Source: Lasiodiplodia sp. COLG20
Taxonomy: Eukaryota > Ascomycota > Dothideomycetes > Botryosphaeriales > Botryosphaeriaceae
Direction: 5' to 3'
Length of the DNA stretch: 64,000 nt
Assembly: GCA_009801085.1 (NCBI GenBank)
Contig: VNWV01000003.1
Location: forward strand, 496,001-560,000
Shown here: in pieces, positions 30,326 to 40,848 of the stretch
Numbering within the stretch: the first letter of the stretch is position 1
How the letters are laid out: every line of letters begins with the position of its first letter
Notes under the pieces: generated by a model
What the model was told of the DNA's origin: nothing
The model's database searches: none
The model's input: the letters and a program-made list of their open reading frames with translations, nothing else
Program-made: the position numbers and the translations under genes

Positions 30326-31135
30326 ATGAGCCCCTCTCACGAAAAGCAGGATAACCATACCATGGACAACAAGGGAACGCCGAGACGGCAGTCTACAACT
30401 TTCAGCATAGATAACTTGCCCGTGACTGAACCAGCTCCTGTATGTGCTTCTTGTACGCAGGAAAAGGTCGGCATGCGCTGCACCAAGTTTGAGCGGAATG
30501 GTGAAACTCTCATGAGCGAGGCTCGGGCCTTACCAGAACACTTGATGGGTTTGCTTAAGGCTAGCAAAGCAGAGGTTCAAGGGTGAGCACGAGCGCCCCA
30601 CAACAGTGGCAAGCATTTCTGAGAGTCTTGCAGGTCGCATCCGGATATCGAACCCTACAACATGCTCGTGGCAAGCGGTGATCGGGAATCCAGTTATACC
30701 CACCATCCATATCGTGAGAGTATACCGGTGCGCTCCTGTCTGAGTTCACTTGGACCAAACCTCGCACTCGTACTAGTGCTCATTGCGTCAAGCTATAACA
30801 TCAGCAGATACCGACTGCAAGAGCCAATACCGGAAGCTTGGAGCGGGGAGAGGTTTCTCAACCCAGATGGTATCTGGGATCCGTCTCCATGGCAGTTCTA
30901 CAGCTCTTGCGGGATCTGGACAGTGGCTGTGGTGCTATGGCTCCATAAGCATCGCAACGAAGAGCATCAGACTCTTGTTCTCGCATGTGGTATCCTGTCT
31001 GCAATTTGTGTTGGGGCGACATTAAACATGAGCCTCGAGCAGATGGGCCGGCAGGCGATGCCGTGGTGTGTCATTGTGTCGTTGTTCCTTAGCGCGATGG
31101 TTCGCCTAAGTTTTAGCTCTGAAGAAGGTAAATGA
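30326..31135 (+). CDS. Small four-helix membrane protein of unknown function
   Basis: Two exons, 30326-30582 and 30634-31135, 252 aa. The 51-bp intron (GTGAGC to TTGCAG) joins VQG|SHPDIEPYNML in frame. The soluble N-terminus has a Cys pair and a later Cys (CASCTQEKVGMRC) that might bind metal. Four hydrophobic segments follow: PNLALVLVLIASSYNI, GIWTVAVVLWLHKH, TLVLACGILSAICVGATL and WCVIVSLFLSAMVRL. The protein ends FSSEEGK. A possible 3' intron would change only the last residue. It resembles the divergent neighbour in layout (soluble N-terminus, helices at the C-terminus) but I cannot show homology by eye. Unrecognised family. Confidence 0.5.
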
Positions 31136-31804
31136 AGATCGAAACTCATTTGTAAGTCAAAAACAACTAACGACTGGTTGTAGGATAACTTCTTCGAGTG
31201 TCTTCTGCTGATCATCCGATAGCCACAGAGGTGCCAGTGTGGTTAAGGTAGTAAAGAGAAGTTGTTTGTGAGGATGAAGTGGTAATTTCTGGGGTTGGTG
31301 TATTGAAGAGGCCCCTTCGTAGTGGCCGTCTTGTCTTCAATACATCGATACGGCTATTACGGACTCAGGTAAAGTTTTTCATGCTTCTCATTTTGTTGGT
31401 TCATGGTCCTCTGTTGCAGAGCAACGGGGTAACGGGTTTTTATCTGTCAGTAGATAAACCCTGCGTCCCAGGTCAGATGCTTGCGGTGGCATTTGACCTG
31501 GGACGGGATCTATGTCCTTCAGATTTTGAGATGACGTTTTTCACCAAACACAATTGTGAATACACTCAGTTCTGTTGTGCTGTACAACCCTCCTGCTCCG
31601 TTTGCATTTGTAGGTCGTGATTCACCACGCGTCATTGATGCACACTATGCGGGGCTCCTCTATAGCAGCAATCCGGGCAACTGATCGACAGTCCCACATA
31701 GCTACTCCGCATTTCATCATTTGCCTACGAAAACATGTAACACAACACCATCTCGTTCTGAGAGACTCTTTCCTTCCCCCTGCAGAGCCCAACCGCCTAT
31801 CAAT
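31136..31804. other. Intergenic region upstream of the FAD-dependent dehydrogenase
   Basis: A 113-codon frame at 31279-31620 is Cys-rich at its end but has no signal peptide, start context or splicing support. No gene called. The leader before 31805 is CA/CT-rich. Confidence 0.35.
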
Positions 31805-33605
31805 ATGGCATCGCTACCAGATCGCTGCACCGTCCTCGTCATCGGCAGCGGCAATGCCGGTCTCAGTGCTGCCATCTCGGCCGCCCAGAACGGGGCCGAA
31901 TCTGTGCTTCTCGTGGATAAATGTACGCATCCACCTACAAGGCGTCCGTTTTCTTAGTATCGTAATAGAAGATGGGCAGAATCGTCCATGCAGACAAGAG
32001 CTTTAATCCCACGACTCGTGGACCGGCCCTGAACTCCCACCAACACCTCCACCAACCAACTAAAACAACACAGGTCCCCCCGACTGGGCCGGCGGCAACA
32101 CGTACTTCACAGCCGGCGCCTACCGCACCACGCACGCCGGCCTCCCCACGCTCCTCCCACTCGTCAACAACGCGCCCGCCGACGCCTCCCCCGCCAGCAT
32201 CTCCATCGACCCGTACCCTACCTCCGCCTTCGCCGCGGACCTGCACCGCGTCACAGACGGCCGCAGCTCCCCCGAACTCGGCGCCATCCTCGTCCAGGAC
32301 TCGCTCCCAGCCGTCCAGTGGCTCAAGGCCCTCGGCGTGCGCTTCCAGCTCTCTTTCCACCGGCAAGCGTACCAAGAAGACGTTCCAACTTCCTCCCCTG
32401 CCTCGTCCTCTTCTTCTCCAGCTCCCCCAACCCCGCGCCGCTGGCGCTTCTGGGGCGGCCTCGCCCTCGCCACGCAAGACGGCGGCAAAGGCCTCGTCGC
32501 CGACCTGCTCTCCGCCGCCGCCATACACGGCGTACAGATCGCGTGGTCGACGCCGCTCGTCCGCCTGCTCACCTCCACCTCGCCCACCGACCCTACCCGC
32601 GTCGTCGTCGTCGGCGCGATCATCCGCCACAACGACGTCGAGACGCCCGTCCACGCCACCGGCGGCGTCGTCCTCGCAGCCGGCGGCTTCGAAGCGAGCG
32701 GCGCACTACGCTCCCAGCACCTGGGCGCCGCGTGGGGCACGCACGCGCTGGTGCGGGGCACGCCGTTCAACACGGGCGACGGGCTCTCGGCCGCCACCCG
32801 GGACGCGGACGCGGCGACGGCGGGCGACTGGGCCGGGTGCCACGCCGTCGCGTGGGACGCGAACGCGCCGCGGGAAGGCGGGGATAGGGGATTGACGAAC
32901 GAGTTCACGAAGAGCGGGTATCCGCTGGGCATCATGGTGAATGTGGATGGGGAGCGGTTCGTGGATGAGGGGGTGGATTTTCGGAATTATACGTATGCGC
33001 GGTTTGGGAAGGCCGTGTTGGGGCAGGTGGGGGGCGTGGCGTTTCAGGTTTGGGATAAGGTCGGGGCCGGGATGTTGAGGGGGGAGGAGTATAGGGCGGA
33101 GGTGGTGGAGAGGATTGAGGCGGGGAGTGTGGAGGAGTTGGCGGAGAGGTGTGGGGAGAAGGGGTTGAGGAGGCCGGGCGCGTTGGTGGAGACGGTGCGG
33201 AGGTACAATGACGCGGCGAGGAAGCAGAGAGAGAGGTGTCCCGAGAGGGTGTTCAATCCGGCGGTCAAGGATGGCGTTGCGACGGAGCCTGGGATGCTGG
33301 ATCCGCCGAAGTCGAACTGGGCGTTGCCGATTGAGGAGCCGCCATTCCTAGCGGTCAAGGTCGGGTGTGGGATTACTTTTACTTTTGGTGGGTTGGCTGT
33401 CGAGCCGGAAACGGCGGCTGTTCTGTCGAAAGCCACGGGGAAGCCGATAGACGGCTTGTATGCTGTTGGTGAGATGTTGGGAGGTCTCTACTATGGTAAT
33501 TACCCCGGTGGTAGCGGATTGACTGCAGGGACCGTCTGGGGAAGAAGAGCTGGAAAGGATGCAGCGAAGAGAGCACAGGAAAAGAAGGGCAATGCGCACC
33601 TGTGA
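31805..33605 (+). CDS. FAD-dependent dehydrogenase, fumarate reductase/tricarballylate dehydrogenase (TcuA) type
   Basis: Two exons, 31805-31922 and 32074-33605, 549 aa. The 151-bp intron joins LLVDK|CPPDWAGGNTYFTAGA in frame, restoring the conserved start of this family. The dinucleotide-binding motif VIGSGNAGLSAA is at residues 11-22. Other landmarks are KFWGG-like RFWGGLALATQDGGKGL, TGGVVLAAGGFEASG, GYPLGIMVNVDGERFVDEG, a Gly-rich catalytic-core stretch (GCGITFTFGGLAVEP) and the C-terminal FAD segment YYGNYPGGSGLTAG. Members oxidise or reduce dicarboxylic/tricarboxylic acids or 3-oxosteroids; the substrate here is unknown. A Ser/Pro-rich insertion (about residues 185-207) sits where relatives run straight from HRQAYE to WGG, and could hide a small unrecognised intron. 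Convergent with the first zinc-cluster gene, 48 bp apart. GC content is markedly high in the middle. Confidence 0.85.
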
Positions 33606-33653
33606 GTTGAAGTGGATTGTCAGCACATATCATACGAAGATATACCGTAGTTT

Positions 33654-34250
33654 CTACTCCTTAGCATCCCAATTCTCCCAAGTCATCTCACCACCTCGTA
33701 AAAGCAGCGAGCGTCCTTCGCCGAATTCAGTCCTCTTGACACGCAAGGCCTCATCGACCACATGATCCCCACTTCGGCATCCAACGTGACCAGCCTCTCC
33801 CCCACAACAGGACCATCGGAATCCAGGCATATTCCATTCCGCTGCGTCTTTCGCGCTGGGCAGCATGATGCTTCGATACCCGGACCAGACTGAATCTCTA
33901 TGCCAAAGTTTCAAACAACCTGAAAAAAAAAACCACGAATTAGCATGTGTATCTTCCATGGAAGGGGTGATGTGAGTGTACGTACCAGTGTGCCACCTGC
34001 AGCCAGTGCGGTCCGAGTTCCTCAGATCGATCTCGCATTTACAATTGTGGCAGGCGACGTATCTGGGATGGCGGATTTTCTTTGGTGGAGTTGTGTTTGA
34101 CGAAGAAGAGCCGTTAGGACTTGCGATTTCCATGAGAAGTTCGTCAGCAACTAGTTGTCGACCTTTGAGATCCATGATCACCTTCATTAGCGTGCGCTGG
34201 AGCCGCTCTGGTTCAACTTGAAAAATCGCTTGTGTGAGTGCGTCTGGCAT
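33654..34250 (-). CDS. CHORD-like zinc protein, cluster copy 1
   Basis: Exons 34250-33986 and 33919-33654, 176 aa. The start MPDALTQAIF matches the other copies; an ATG at 34262 is also in frame. Helical N-terminus with RLQRTLMKVI and QLVADELLM. First zinc half: C-x2-C (CHNC) and C-x2-H (CRWH). The 66-bp intron splits the Gly codon after WHTG. Second half: FRWSCCGGEAGHVGC-x4-H. That gives six Cys and two His in CHORD order. This copy has the longest linker between halves and a longer C-terminus (ends ENWDAKE). Intron-free translation also stays open, so retention is possible. Function unknown; zinc binding is inferred from ligand pattern. Confidence 0.72.
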   Translation of the reverse strand: MPDALTQAIFQVEPERLQRTLMKVIMDLKGRQLVADELLMEIASPNGSSSSNTTPPKKIRHPRYVACHNCKCEIDLRNSDRTGCRWHTGTYTHITPSMEDTHANSWFFFSGCLKLWHRDSVWSGYRSIMLPSAKDAAEWNMPGFRWSCCGGEAGHVGCRSGDHVVDEALRVKRTEFGEGRSLLLRGGEMTWENWDAKE

Positions 34251-34570
34251 GACTTCGTGCAAATATGAAAATAAAGGCGGAGAAAAAAGACAGGAATTTC
34301 AAAGGTTTGAAACAAAAGTAAAAAGAGTTGTCGTCAATATAATCGTGTTGTTGCCTGGTTGCCACCGGATGGCTGCCTGCTGCCGGAATCGGACGCTCGA
34401 GCCAACCAAATGTTTCATGTAGCTGGAAGAAGACGGCGAAAACCCCCTTTACATATCCCTCGAAGTGTAAAGCAATTAGCTCTATGTCAAACAACATTCT
34501 CCATATTAACAGATATTTCGGATAGGCGCAATGGGCCGCATTACAAAGTGCCGAGATTTTTTGAAGCTAA

Positions 34571-35065
34571 TTAGGCACACGCTCTCTTCGCTTTGACGCA
34601 CTCTTTGTGAAATCCCTCCTCACAACCCCCAGCATCCGCGGCTCCGTTACAACAAGTCCAGTAAAAGCCGTCAGGAAACTCCTGTCGGTTCTCTTCAGTG
34701 TCGACCGGGCCATGGATTTTCTCCTCGGTGTCGTCCCATTCGCCGGAGTCCCAGTCAACCTCGCATTCACCTAATCGATGCATTAACATTGAGGTCTGGC
34801 ACAGAGGAAACTCCAAGCAACTACCGCTGTGCCAGACACATTCATACTCCTTTGCCTTGGCGTATTCGAATTCCTCGCCACACTGGGCACAGATCTCATA
34901 TCTGTTGCGCTTTTTCGGACGTTCCTCAGTGTTGTTGGATGGAACCAGAAGCTCGCTTTCCACGAGTTCCTTGCCGCGTGGATCGGCGGTGATGGCCATC
35001 AAGGTCTTGCGGAGGCGTTCATTGTCCGCGGAGTTGATGGCGTGGACGATTGGTGATGATGACAT
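34571..35065 (-). CDS. CHORD-like zinc protein, cluster copy 2
   Basis: Exons 35065-34825 and 34770-34571, 146 aa. N-terminus MSSSPIVHAINSADNERLRK, then GKELVESELLV. Zinc module: YEICAQC, CVWHSG, then after the intron ECEVDWDSGEWDD, FYWTCC and GGCEEGFH. The 54-bp intron (GTAGTT to GATTAG) splits the Gly codon after WHS, exactly as in the other copies. It is in frame and stop-free. The acidic linker between the zinc halves (DTEEK, DTEENRQEFPDG) resembles copies 4, 5 and 6. About 320 bp separate it from copies on each side, all on the same strand. Confidence 0.75.
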   Translation of the reverse strand: MSSSPIVHAINSADNERLRKTLMAITADPRGKELVESELLVPSNNTEERPKKRNRYEICAQCGEEFEYAKAKEYECVWHSGSCLEFPLCQTSMLMHRLGECEVDWDSGEWDDTEEKIHGPVDTEENRQEFPDGFYWTCCNGAADAGGCEEGFHKECVKAKRACA

Positions 35066-35393
35066 GGTGATTTGCGTGTGCTGAAGAGAAGATGGTTTGC
35101 CGCGGGCCGCGTCGTTTAAAATTCGCTGGCACCCATGTCGCTTACGTTGCCGTTGCGACGAATGCCGTGGTTGTATGACGTTTGGAAGAAACTCTTCCCG
35201 TACATCATTCGATACATAGGCCACTCTTGCAGCGGAATGGCGGCGCGAAGGTTGGGAAATTTGACAACAAGGGGGGTCGGGCTTGGCGAGGGGATGTGAC
35301 AGGTCGCGGTCGCGGCTGTCAATAAAAAAGCAACTTCGCGCTAGAGTTCCGCCGGAAGAGGCTGCTGTAGCCGCCGAAGTAGGTGCGGAAGTA

Positions 35394-35959
35394 TCAAGAG
35401 CGGTTTTTCTTCTGAGATGTTGTGCAAGCCTTATGATGACCGGCCATGCAGCCTTCGGTATCACTGGGCTCCAAGCAGCAGCTCCAGAGGAACGATTCCG
35501 GGTCTTTTTCGCGGTGCTCCTGGGCGTTGAAGTTTTGCTGCTTGTAAATCCAGTCGTAGGACTCTGAAGGGTTGACGATCAAGTATCCTGTATAAAATCA
35601 GCAGAGGATTCTTACGAGTATCATTGTAGTTGCGGATCAATACCGGAGTGCCAAACGCAATGGCTGTGCCCATTGGCGGTAACGTCAAACTCTCGCTCAC
35701 ATTGTTCGCAGCGTTCGAACCGCTTCCGCTTTGTTGATTTTGCTGAAATATCAAAGGTTGGTTGTTGGGGGCTGTCTGTTTTCTCAATGGCGGCTTCTTC
35801 GGCGAGGCGAAGTTCTTCCTCGAGGCGAAGCTCTTCCTCAAGTTCGTCCTCGACAAGATCCCTGCCGTACTCGCTTTCAAGGCAATTCAACAGAATAAAT
35901 TGCAGCCGCTCCAGGTTGGCGGCAAGAACGGCTTCTCGCATGGCATCAGTGCTAGACAT
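35394..35959 (-). CDS. CHORD-like zinc protein, cluster copy 3
   Basis: Exons 35959-35644 and 35587-35394, 169 aa. N-terminus MSSTDAMREAVLAANLERLQ. An acidic repeat (ELEEELRLEEELRLAEEA) is unique to this copy and predicts a charged helix. Zinc module: FERCEQC, CVWHSG, 56-bp intron (GTATTG to TATACAG) in the Gly codon, then YLIVNPSESYDWIYK, FLWSCC, EGCMAGHH. Ends KKNRS, a basic tail. Confidence 0.75.
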
Positions 35960-36135
35960 GTTGAATAGTGAGAGTGAGGAGAAGAAAGGGATGTGAATTG
36001 CGAAGTCGGATGAGGGTGTTGCAGAGCCTTGTTCTTTTGGTGCACTTGTCTCGCTTGTTGTCGGGCCGACGAGCACGACAGGACTTTTCATCAAACCAAG
36101 TACGTGCATCGTAAGAACAGAAATCAAATTTGAGC

Positions 36136-36699
36136 TCAGCTGCGGCGCTTCTTTGCGGTGAAGGGGGCGGCGACGTGCTCGCTGACCTCGCAACCTTTGG
36201 CCGAGCCCCTCTGCTCGCAACAGCCTTCCCATATGAAGCCGTCGGGGTAGTCTTTTCTCATCTCTTCAGTGTCAATTTCTCCATGGCAATCTTCGTCATG
36301 ATCGGCCCAAAAGTCCCCATAGACATCCACCTCCAGATCACCTAAGGTAAAACGATCGCCGTCAGTTTCCGGGCTCTCGGCTGGCTGTGGGTCACCTACC
36401 GCTGTGCCAGACGCAAGCGTCACTCGAATTTTTAGTCGTGTCGAATTCCTTATGGCACTGCTCGCACATCTCATATCTCTTCCGCTTGGTGCTAGCAGGC
36501 GCATCAACGTTCACCTCCGGGAGAGGAAGGCAATCATTCCCGCCAGTAGTGGGGGCATCCTCGGGCACCAAAAGCGCTTTTTCGAAGAGCTCCCGCGTGT
36601 GCTTGTCTTTCGTAACCAAGTCGATCAACGTGTCCTGAAGCCGCTCATGGGTCGCAGACAGAATTGCGGTCGTAATCGGCTCAAGCTGGGGTGGCTCAT
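36136..36699 (-). pseudogene. CHORD-like zinc protein, cluster copy 4, start out of frame
   Basis: Exons end at 36400 and run 36341-36136. Zinc module: YEMCEQC, CVWHSG, 58-bp intron in the Gly codon, DLEVDVYGDFWADHDED, then WEGCC (one residue more than the W-x-CC of the other copies) and GCEVSEH. Upstream of the conserved helix (TAILSATHERLQDTL) no ATG is in frame before a TGA near 36760. The only suitable ATG, at 36699, is one base out of frame. Restoring a single base between it and 36680 would give a start like those of the other copies and an exon length of the same phase. So a one-base loss is the simplest reading. A 5' intron or a sequencing error are alternatives. Confidence 0.6.
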
Positions 36700-36890
36700 G
36701 CCGGGGTGCTATGACGCCTGCTGTATTGCAAAGAATTTGGCGATACGTCCGTACGAAGGTTCAACGTGTCGCGAGAAAAAAGTTCCCTAGTTCGCGTCGG
36801 CGCGTCACGCGTTCTCGGGCCGATGACCTCATCGCCGCTTCCCGCTCGGTGTTTGCAAATTTCCCAATACAGTAACTGCAGGCTGTCTTT

Positions 36891-37492
36891 CTACATCTCC
36901 ATCGAATCACCTTCACCGGACTGGCACACTCTCTTATCTGAATACCCCTGCTCTGCATGGTGGCCCGTCTGGCATCCTGCATCTTTGACGTCTCCTTGCA
37001 TTCCGCAACAACTCCACAGGAACCTCTCCGGGAACTTCTGGCGCGACTCTGCCGAATCAATCGCCCCGTCTCGCTCTTCCCTGTGATACTTCCAGAATCC
37101 AGTGTTCCAATTTACCACCAAGGCCCCTACGCAAGCACGCTCATCAGTTCCAGTCCAAATGACGACCAGACGGAAATACGAAGAAACTCACCCGGATGCC
37201 ACCGGCACGCCTCGCCATCGTTCTTCGTGACGTCGTATTCCCTCTCGCACCTGGCGCAGCATTCGTACCGCCGCCGCTTGGTTGACGAGCTACGCACCTG
37301 GCTCGGTGCTGAGCCGTCCCAACTCAACCTCGAGAATGACGACTGCACCGTCTGCACCAGGAACTCTTGCTCAACGGCTTCGCGGCACGGCCGGTCAACG
37401 AAAGCAATGCGTAGCAGGATTTCGCGCAGCAGCTCCGGCGAGGCGGCGTGGATGGCGTCGACGAGAGTCTGTTGCGATGAAGGCGAAGACAT
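36891..37492 (-). CDS. CHORD-like zinc protein, cluster copy 5
   Basis: Exons 37492-37192 and 37126-36891, 178 aa. N-terminus MSSPSSQQTLVDAIHAASPE, then REAVEQEFLV. Zinc module: YECCARC, CRWHPG, 65-bp intron (GTGAGT to GCGTAG) in the Gly codon, ALVVNWNTGFWKYHREERDG, FLWSCC, AGCQTGHH. The WHPG sequence is the closest of the set to the canonical CHORD C-x-x-H-P-G. Clear start context and a strong donor make this the cleanest model in the cluster. Confidence 0.78.
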
Positions 37493-38553
37493 TGCTGGTA
37501 TAAGACTTGATTTGAGATGAATGGAGAAGGATGAGTGGTTCAAGTCTGACGATAAGCGGGTGGTGTTCTTGAGATGGGTCTGAGACGGACGTTGCCGGGT
37601 CAACGGGCGGTGTTCGCAGACGGAAAGATATGCTCTGAAGTCTCACCACTTGCATGAAGTGGGTGGAGCTCCGGATGAGGTGTGGAGATGAGTTTCAGTC
37701 TCCAGGTGGTTCCGTCTTGTCACGGGTGCGACTAAGGGACGGCCGCCACTCTTTCCTTCCATGGTGTTCTCGTCTAAACTCCTGCCGGTTGCCAAGTCTC
37801 CTGGCTCAGTACGGACCTCCAGCTTCTTCGACCACTGCAACTCATCGAGGAGTCACTCTTTGCATCAACTTCATGAAGACGGATTCAACATCTTAAGGCC
37901 CAGACAGGAAGGATGCGATAATCCGCCACCGGCATCGATTGGCGTTATCGCCAAGGCGCTCAAAGACATACTTTTGCCTTGAGACATTGCTGGGCCGTGC
38001 TGCAACTCGGGACACGTCAAGCTCTGCCCGGTGCAGGAGCATTTTGATATCATGCGATGTCGAGGGGTAGAAAGAGACGAGAAGAGTAGGGGTGGGGGTC
38101 CGATCGGAGCAGCCCGATAGCCGAACACGTGTTGCCCTGCGATCCCGGCCCGGACTCAGGTTGAATGCCCTCAGCCGGCTCTCTGATTTGCGCGCCTTTG
38201 TTACGGCCGCACGTGAAACGTATCATTGTCCCAAAGCCTCCCGCGTCCTGCGCTTTCGTCAATCCAGCGCATCCCTGCCAACGAAGGCGCCAGCAACGTG
38301 CAGACTGTCGTGAGGCCAGACCCGGCTTGCTGCATCATTCCAGGGGGGTCAGGGGTTTCAGAAAAACAAAATCACGCGCGCACCGATCCAACCCCATTGT
38401 CTGCGATCACAACCGCCTTTTCTACCCCAGCCCCAGCATTCTTCGGCCCAGCGATCGCCATCACGACCCGTCTAACAGCCCAGCCCTACGGCACCACCAA
38501 CACGAACCGAACCCCGGATTTTCTGTCTCCTGCAAGCCTCCCCAAAAGGAACA
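37493..38553. promoter_or_regulatory. Divergent region between cluster copies 5 and 6
   Basis: About 1.06 kb between opposite-strand paralogues. No domain-bearing frame. It should hold both promoters. Short frames on both strands overlap and are not supported. Confidence 0.35.
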
Positions 38554-39194
38554 ATGACTTCCAGGGCCCTGCACGAAGCCATTGATTACGCAAGCCATGA
38601 GCGCCTGAGAATGACCCTCAAGGCCATCTGCGAAAAGTCGGCCATCGTCCGCGAGCTCGTCGGCCACGAACTCATGGTCGATTCGCGCAGCAGCAGCGAG
38701 GAGCCCATCTTCCATGCATCATCTGCTACTTCTTTTCCTTCTGTTCTTCCCATGACGGCAATGCTTGGAGGCGCAAATGGTGTCGCGCCAAGCCGCAAAC
38801 GCCCAAGCGTCCAGTACGTCGAATGCACCCGGTGTAACAGGAAATTCGAAACCGCCTCTGATAAACCCAGCGAGTGCGTTTGGCATGACGGTGCGTTTTG
38901 GCTCACATACTCTTGTCTTGTTGTTTCATAAAACTAGCCGTTTCATGATGGATCAGCTGATATCATTCTTTGCCACCAGGACCGCTTGCTGTCGACTTCA
39001 ACCACGAGGTTTGGGCAGACTGGTGCGACAGAACGTTCGGTTCGCTCGATAGTGAAGAGAACATGAGAGCAAACTATCCCGACCACCCTGAAGGCTTCTT
39101 TTGGAGATGTTGCGGTGGCCGGGGCGACTCCAACGGCTGCCGCAGAGGACCTCATCAACAACGGGAAGGTTCCGTCAAAAGAATGAGGGTTTAA
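38554..39194 (+). CDS. CHORD-like zinc protein, cluster copy 6, inverted
   Basis: Exons 38554-38890 and 38980-39194, 183 aa, plus strand, opposite to copies 1-5. N-terminus MTSRALHEAIDYASHERLRM, then RELVGHELMV, as in the others. Zinc module: YVECTRC, CVWHDG, intron in the Gly codon, PLAVDFNHEVWADWCDR, FFWRCC, NGCRRGPH. Its 89-bp intron (GTGCGT to CACCAG) is the longest in the family. Ends with a basic tail (KRMRV). Confidence 0.75.
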
Positions 39195-40848
39195 TCTCCT
39201 GCAGCATATCCCCAACAAGCTTTCGACATGCGAGTCATTGGGCCATGGCGGGATCACCAGCAATCATACCAATGGACCGGACCGGAAGGAATCCATCACA
39301 GGACCTTTTGGTATGATTTTTCCTGGATCCATCCATCGCGTTGCCATCTCTCCCGGCTTGACCAGTGTCCAGGATATCACAGGCTTCCATCCAAGGACCA
39401 TTACCGGCCTGGCCGTTGGCTGCTCGAAGGTTACCGTTCGAACCCTGTATTAACTCTGAGCTTACCGAGCTCACCTTCTGAGCTTATGTACTTGTCCTTC
39501 GGCGCAGGAAAGCGAAACCCCCTCACTACATCGAGAAAAAACCATGTTACCAACGACTCTTAACTGTACGGACCAGGCGTTTCAGACTTTTTGGAGCAAA
39601 GCATGCTGAGCGTGGCATTGAGAACGGCGTTTCTGGCACATACTATACAAGCAGGCGTTTGATGATCATTTTTGTCTCTCTCATGTACAGTATGGATTCG
39701 GCAGGCTAACTGTCTAGGTAATTTGACGCATTAGTATGACGGCTGTCTTGCAGGCAGTGATCACGTCAGCATTCATGATACTTCATTCTGACCTTCTTTG
39801 GCAGGTTTGGGCTGGCGAATTCCATATCAGGGAAGGTGGAAGTTGAGAGCGCATTTCCCTCACATATGTTTTGGAGGTGCAAGATCCAGTGGGATGGCTA
39901 CTCTTCTCGAGTGTTTTCCTTTGACGGGAAAATTGAATCGATGCACACTTTATGGGAAACTCAAATTGATACATTTAGCAGGCAATCCTCCACCCAAGGC
40001 GTTTCTTTCCAGCACACCATATCCACTCCACAATCACCTATCTCGCCGAGCACCGGTAGCCAGCTGGATTTTGTCTTCATTGGGGATGGGAAGGGGCAAT
40101 ATCTGGCCTTAATGCGGAACGAATGCCGCTGTGGCGTTCTCCACTGCTTCCCAACCCACCGCTAAGACTGCGAAACGATGTCACCACCCTCTAGTCCTTG
40201 AACACTCGGCGGCCCGAATCTTGAACGGGTACGAGACGAAGCGCTTGTCTGCCGCGTAAGCGTCATGATCAATATCTTTTCAAGGCTTAAGATCCTTTCG
40301 TTCGCCTACCAATACCGACGTCGACTCCTGCCCTGAAGAAAAAGGGACGAGTCAAGCGTGCGTCTGAGAACCCTAGATTATGAACGGGTGGAAGTCAGTC
40401 ATAAGGAATCAGCACTGGAAATAATAGGAGGAGAGTGCCAACAAGATCTTTGGGTGTCAACCCCATTATATTAGCTAGCAATATATCTCTGCGGCATTGT
40501 ACAGCGGTAGCTGTATCGTGCGGACGTTCGGAGAATTCCAATAACCACACCCATCTTTCGTTCTACAATACAAGAGTTATGTTTCAGTAATTGATGACAG
40601 AAGACGAGGTCGAGGTCTATCAACTTCAAAGACAATAGGTATGTACACACAAATGAAAGAAGCGCCGGAAAATCCCCGTATAACTCCAAACAAGAGCAAA
40701 TATTGCCGCCCATCATCCATTGCTTCACCGCTCACAGGTGTAAGCTGATTCCCGAACCGGTCCACCTACGCCAATTCAAATCAAGAAGGTAAAACGTTAC
40801 AAGGAAGGACCGCTTCGAGATCAAGCATTACATGCACTGTCCCTCATT
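39195..40848. other. Gene-poor interval
   Basis: About 1.65 kb with no supported gene. Short frames at 39228-39563 and 39836-40165 show no domain, splice partner or start context. Possibly decayed sequence beyond the zinc-protein cluster. Confidence 0.4.

Noticed and set aside
39228..40165. Frames of about 110 codons after the zinc cluster, checked as a seventh paralogue
   Set aside because: None contains the CxxC, C-x-W-H or CC/GC-x4-H motifs.
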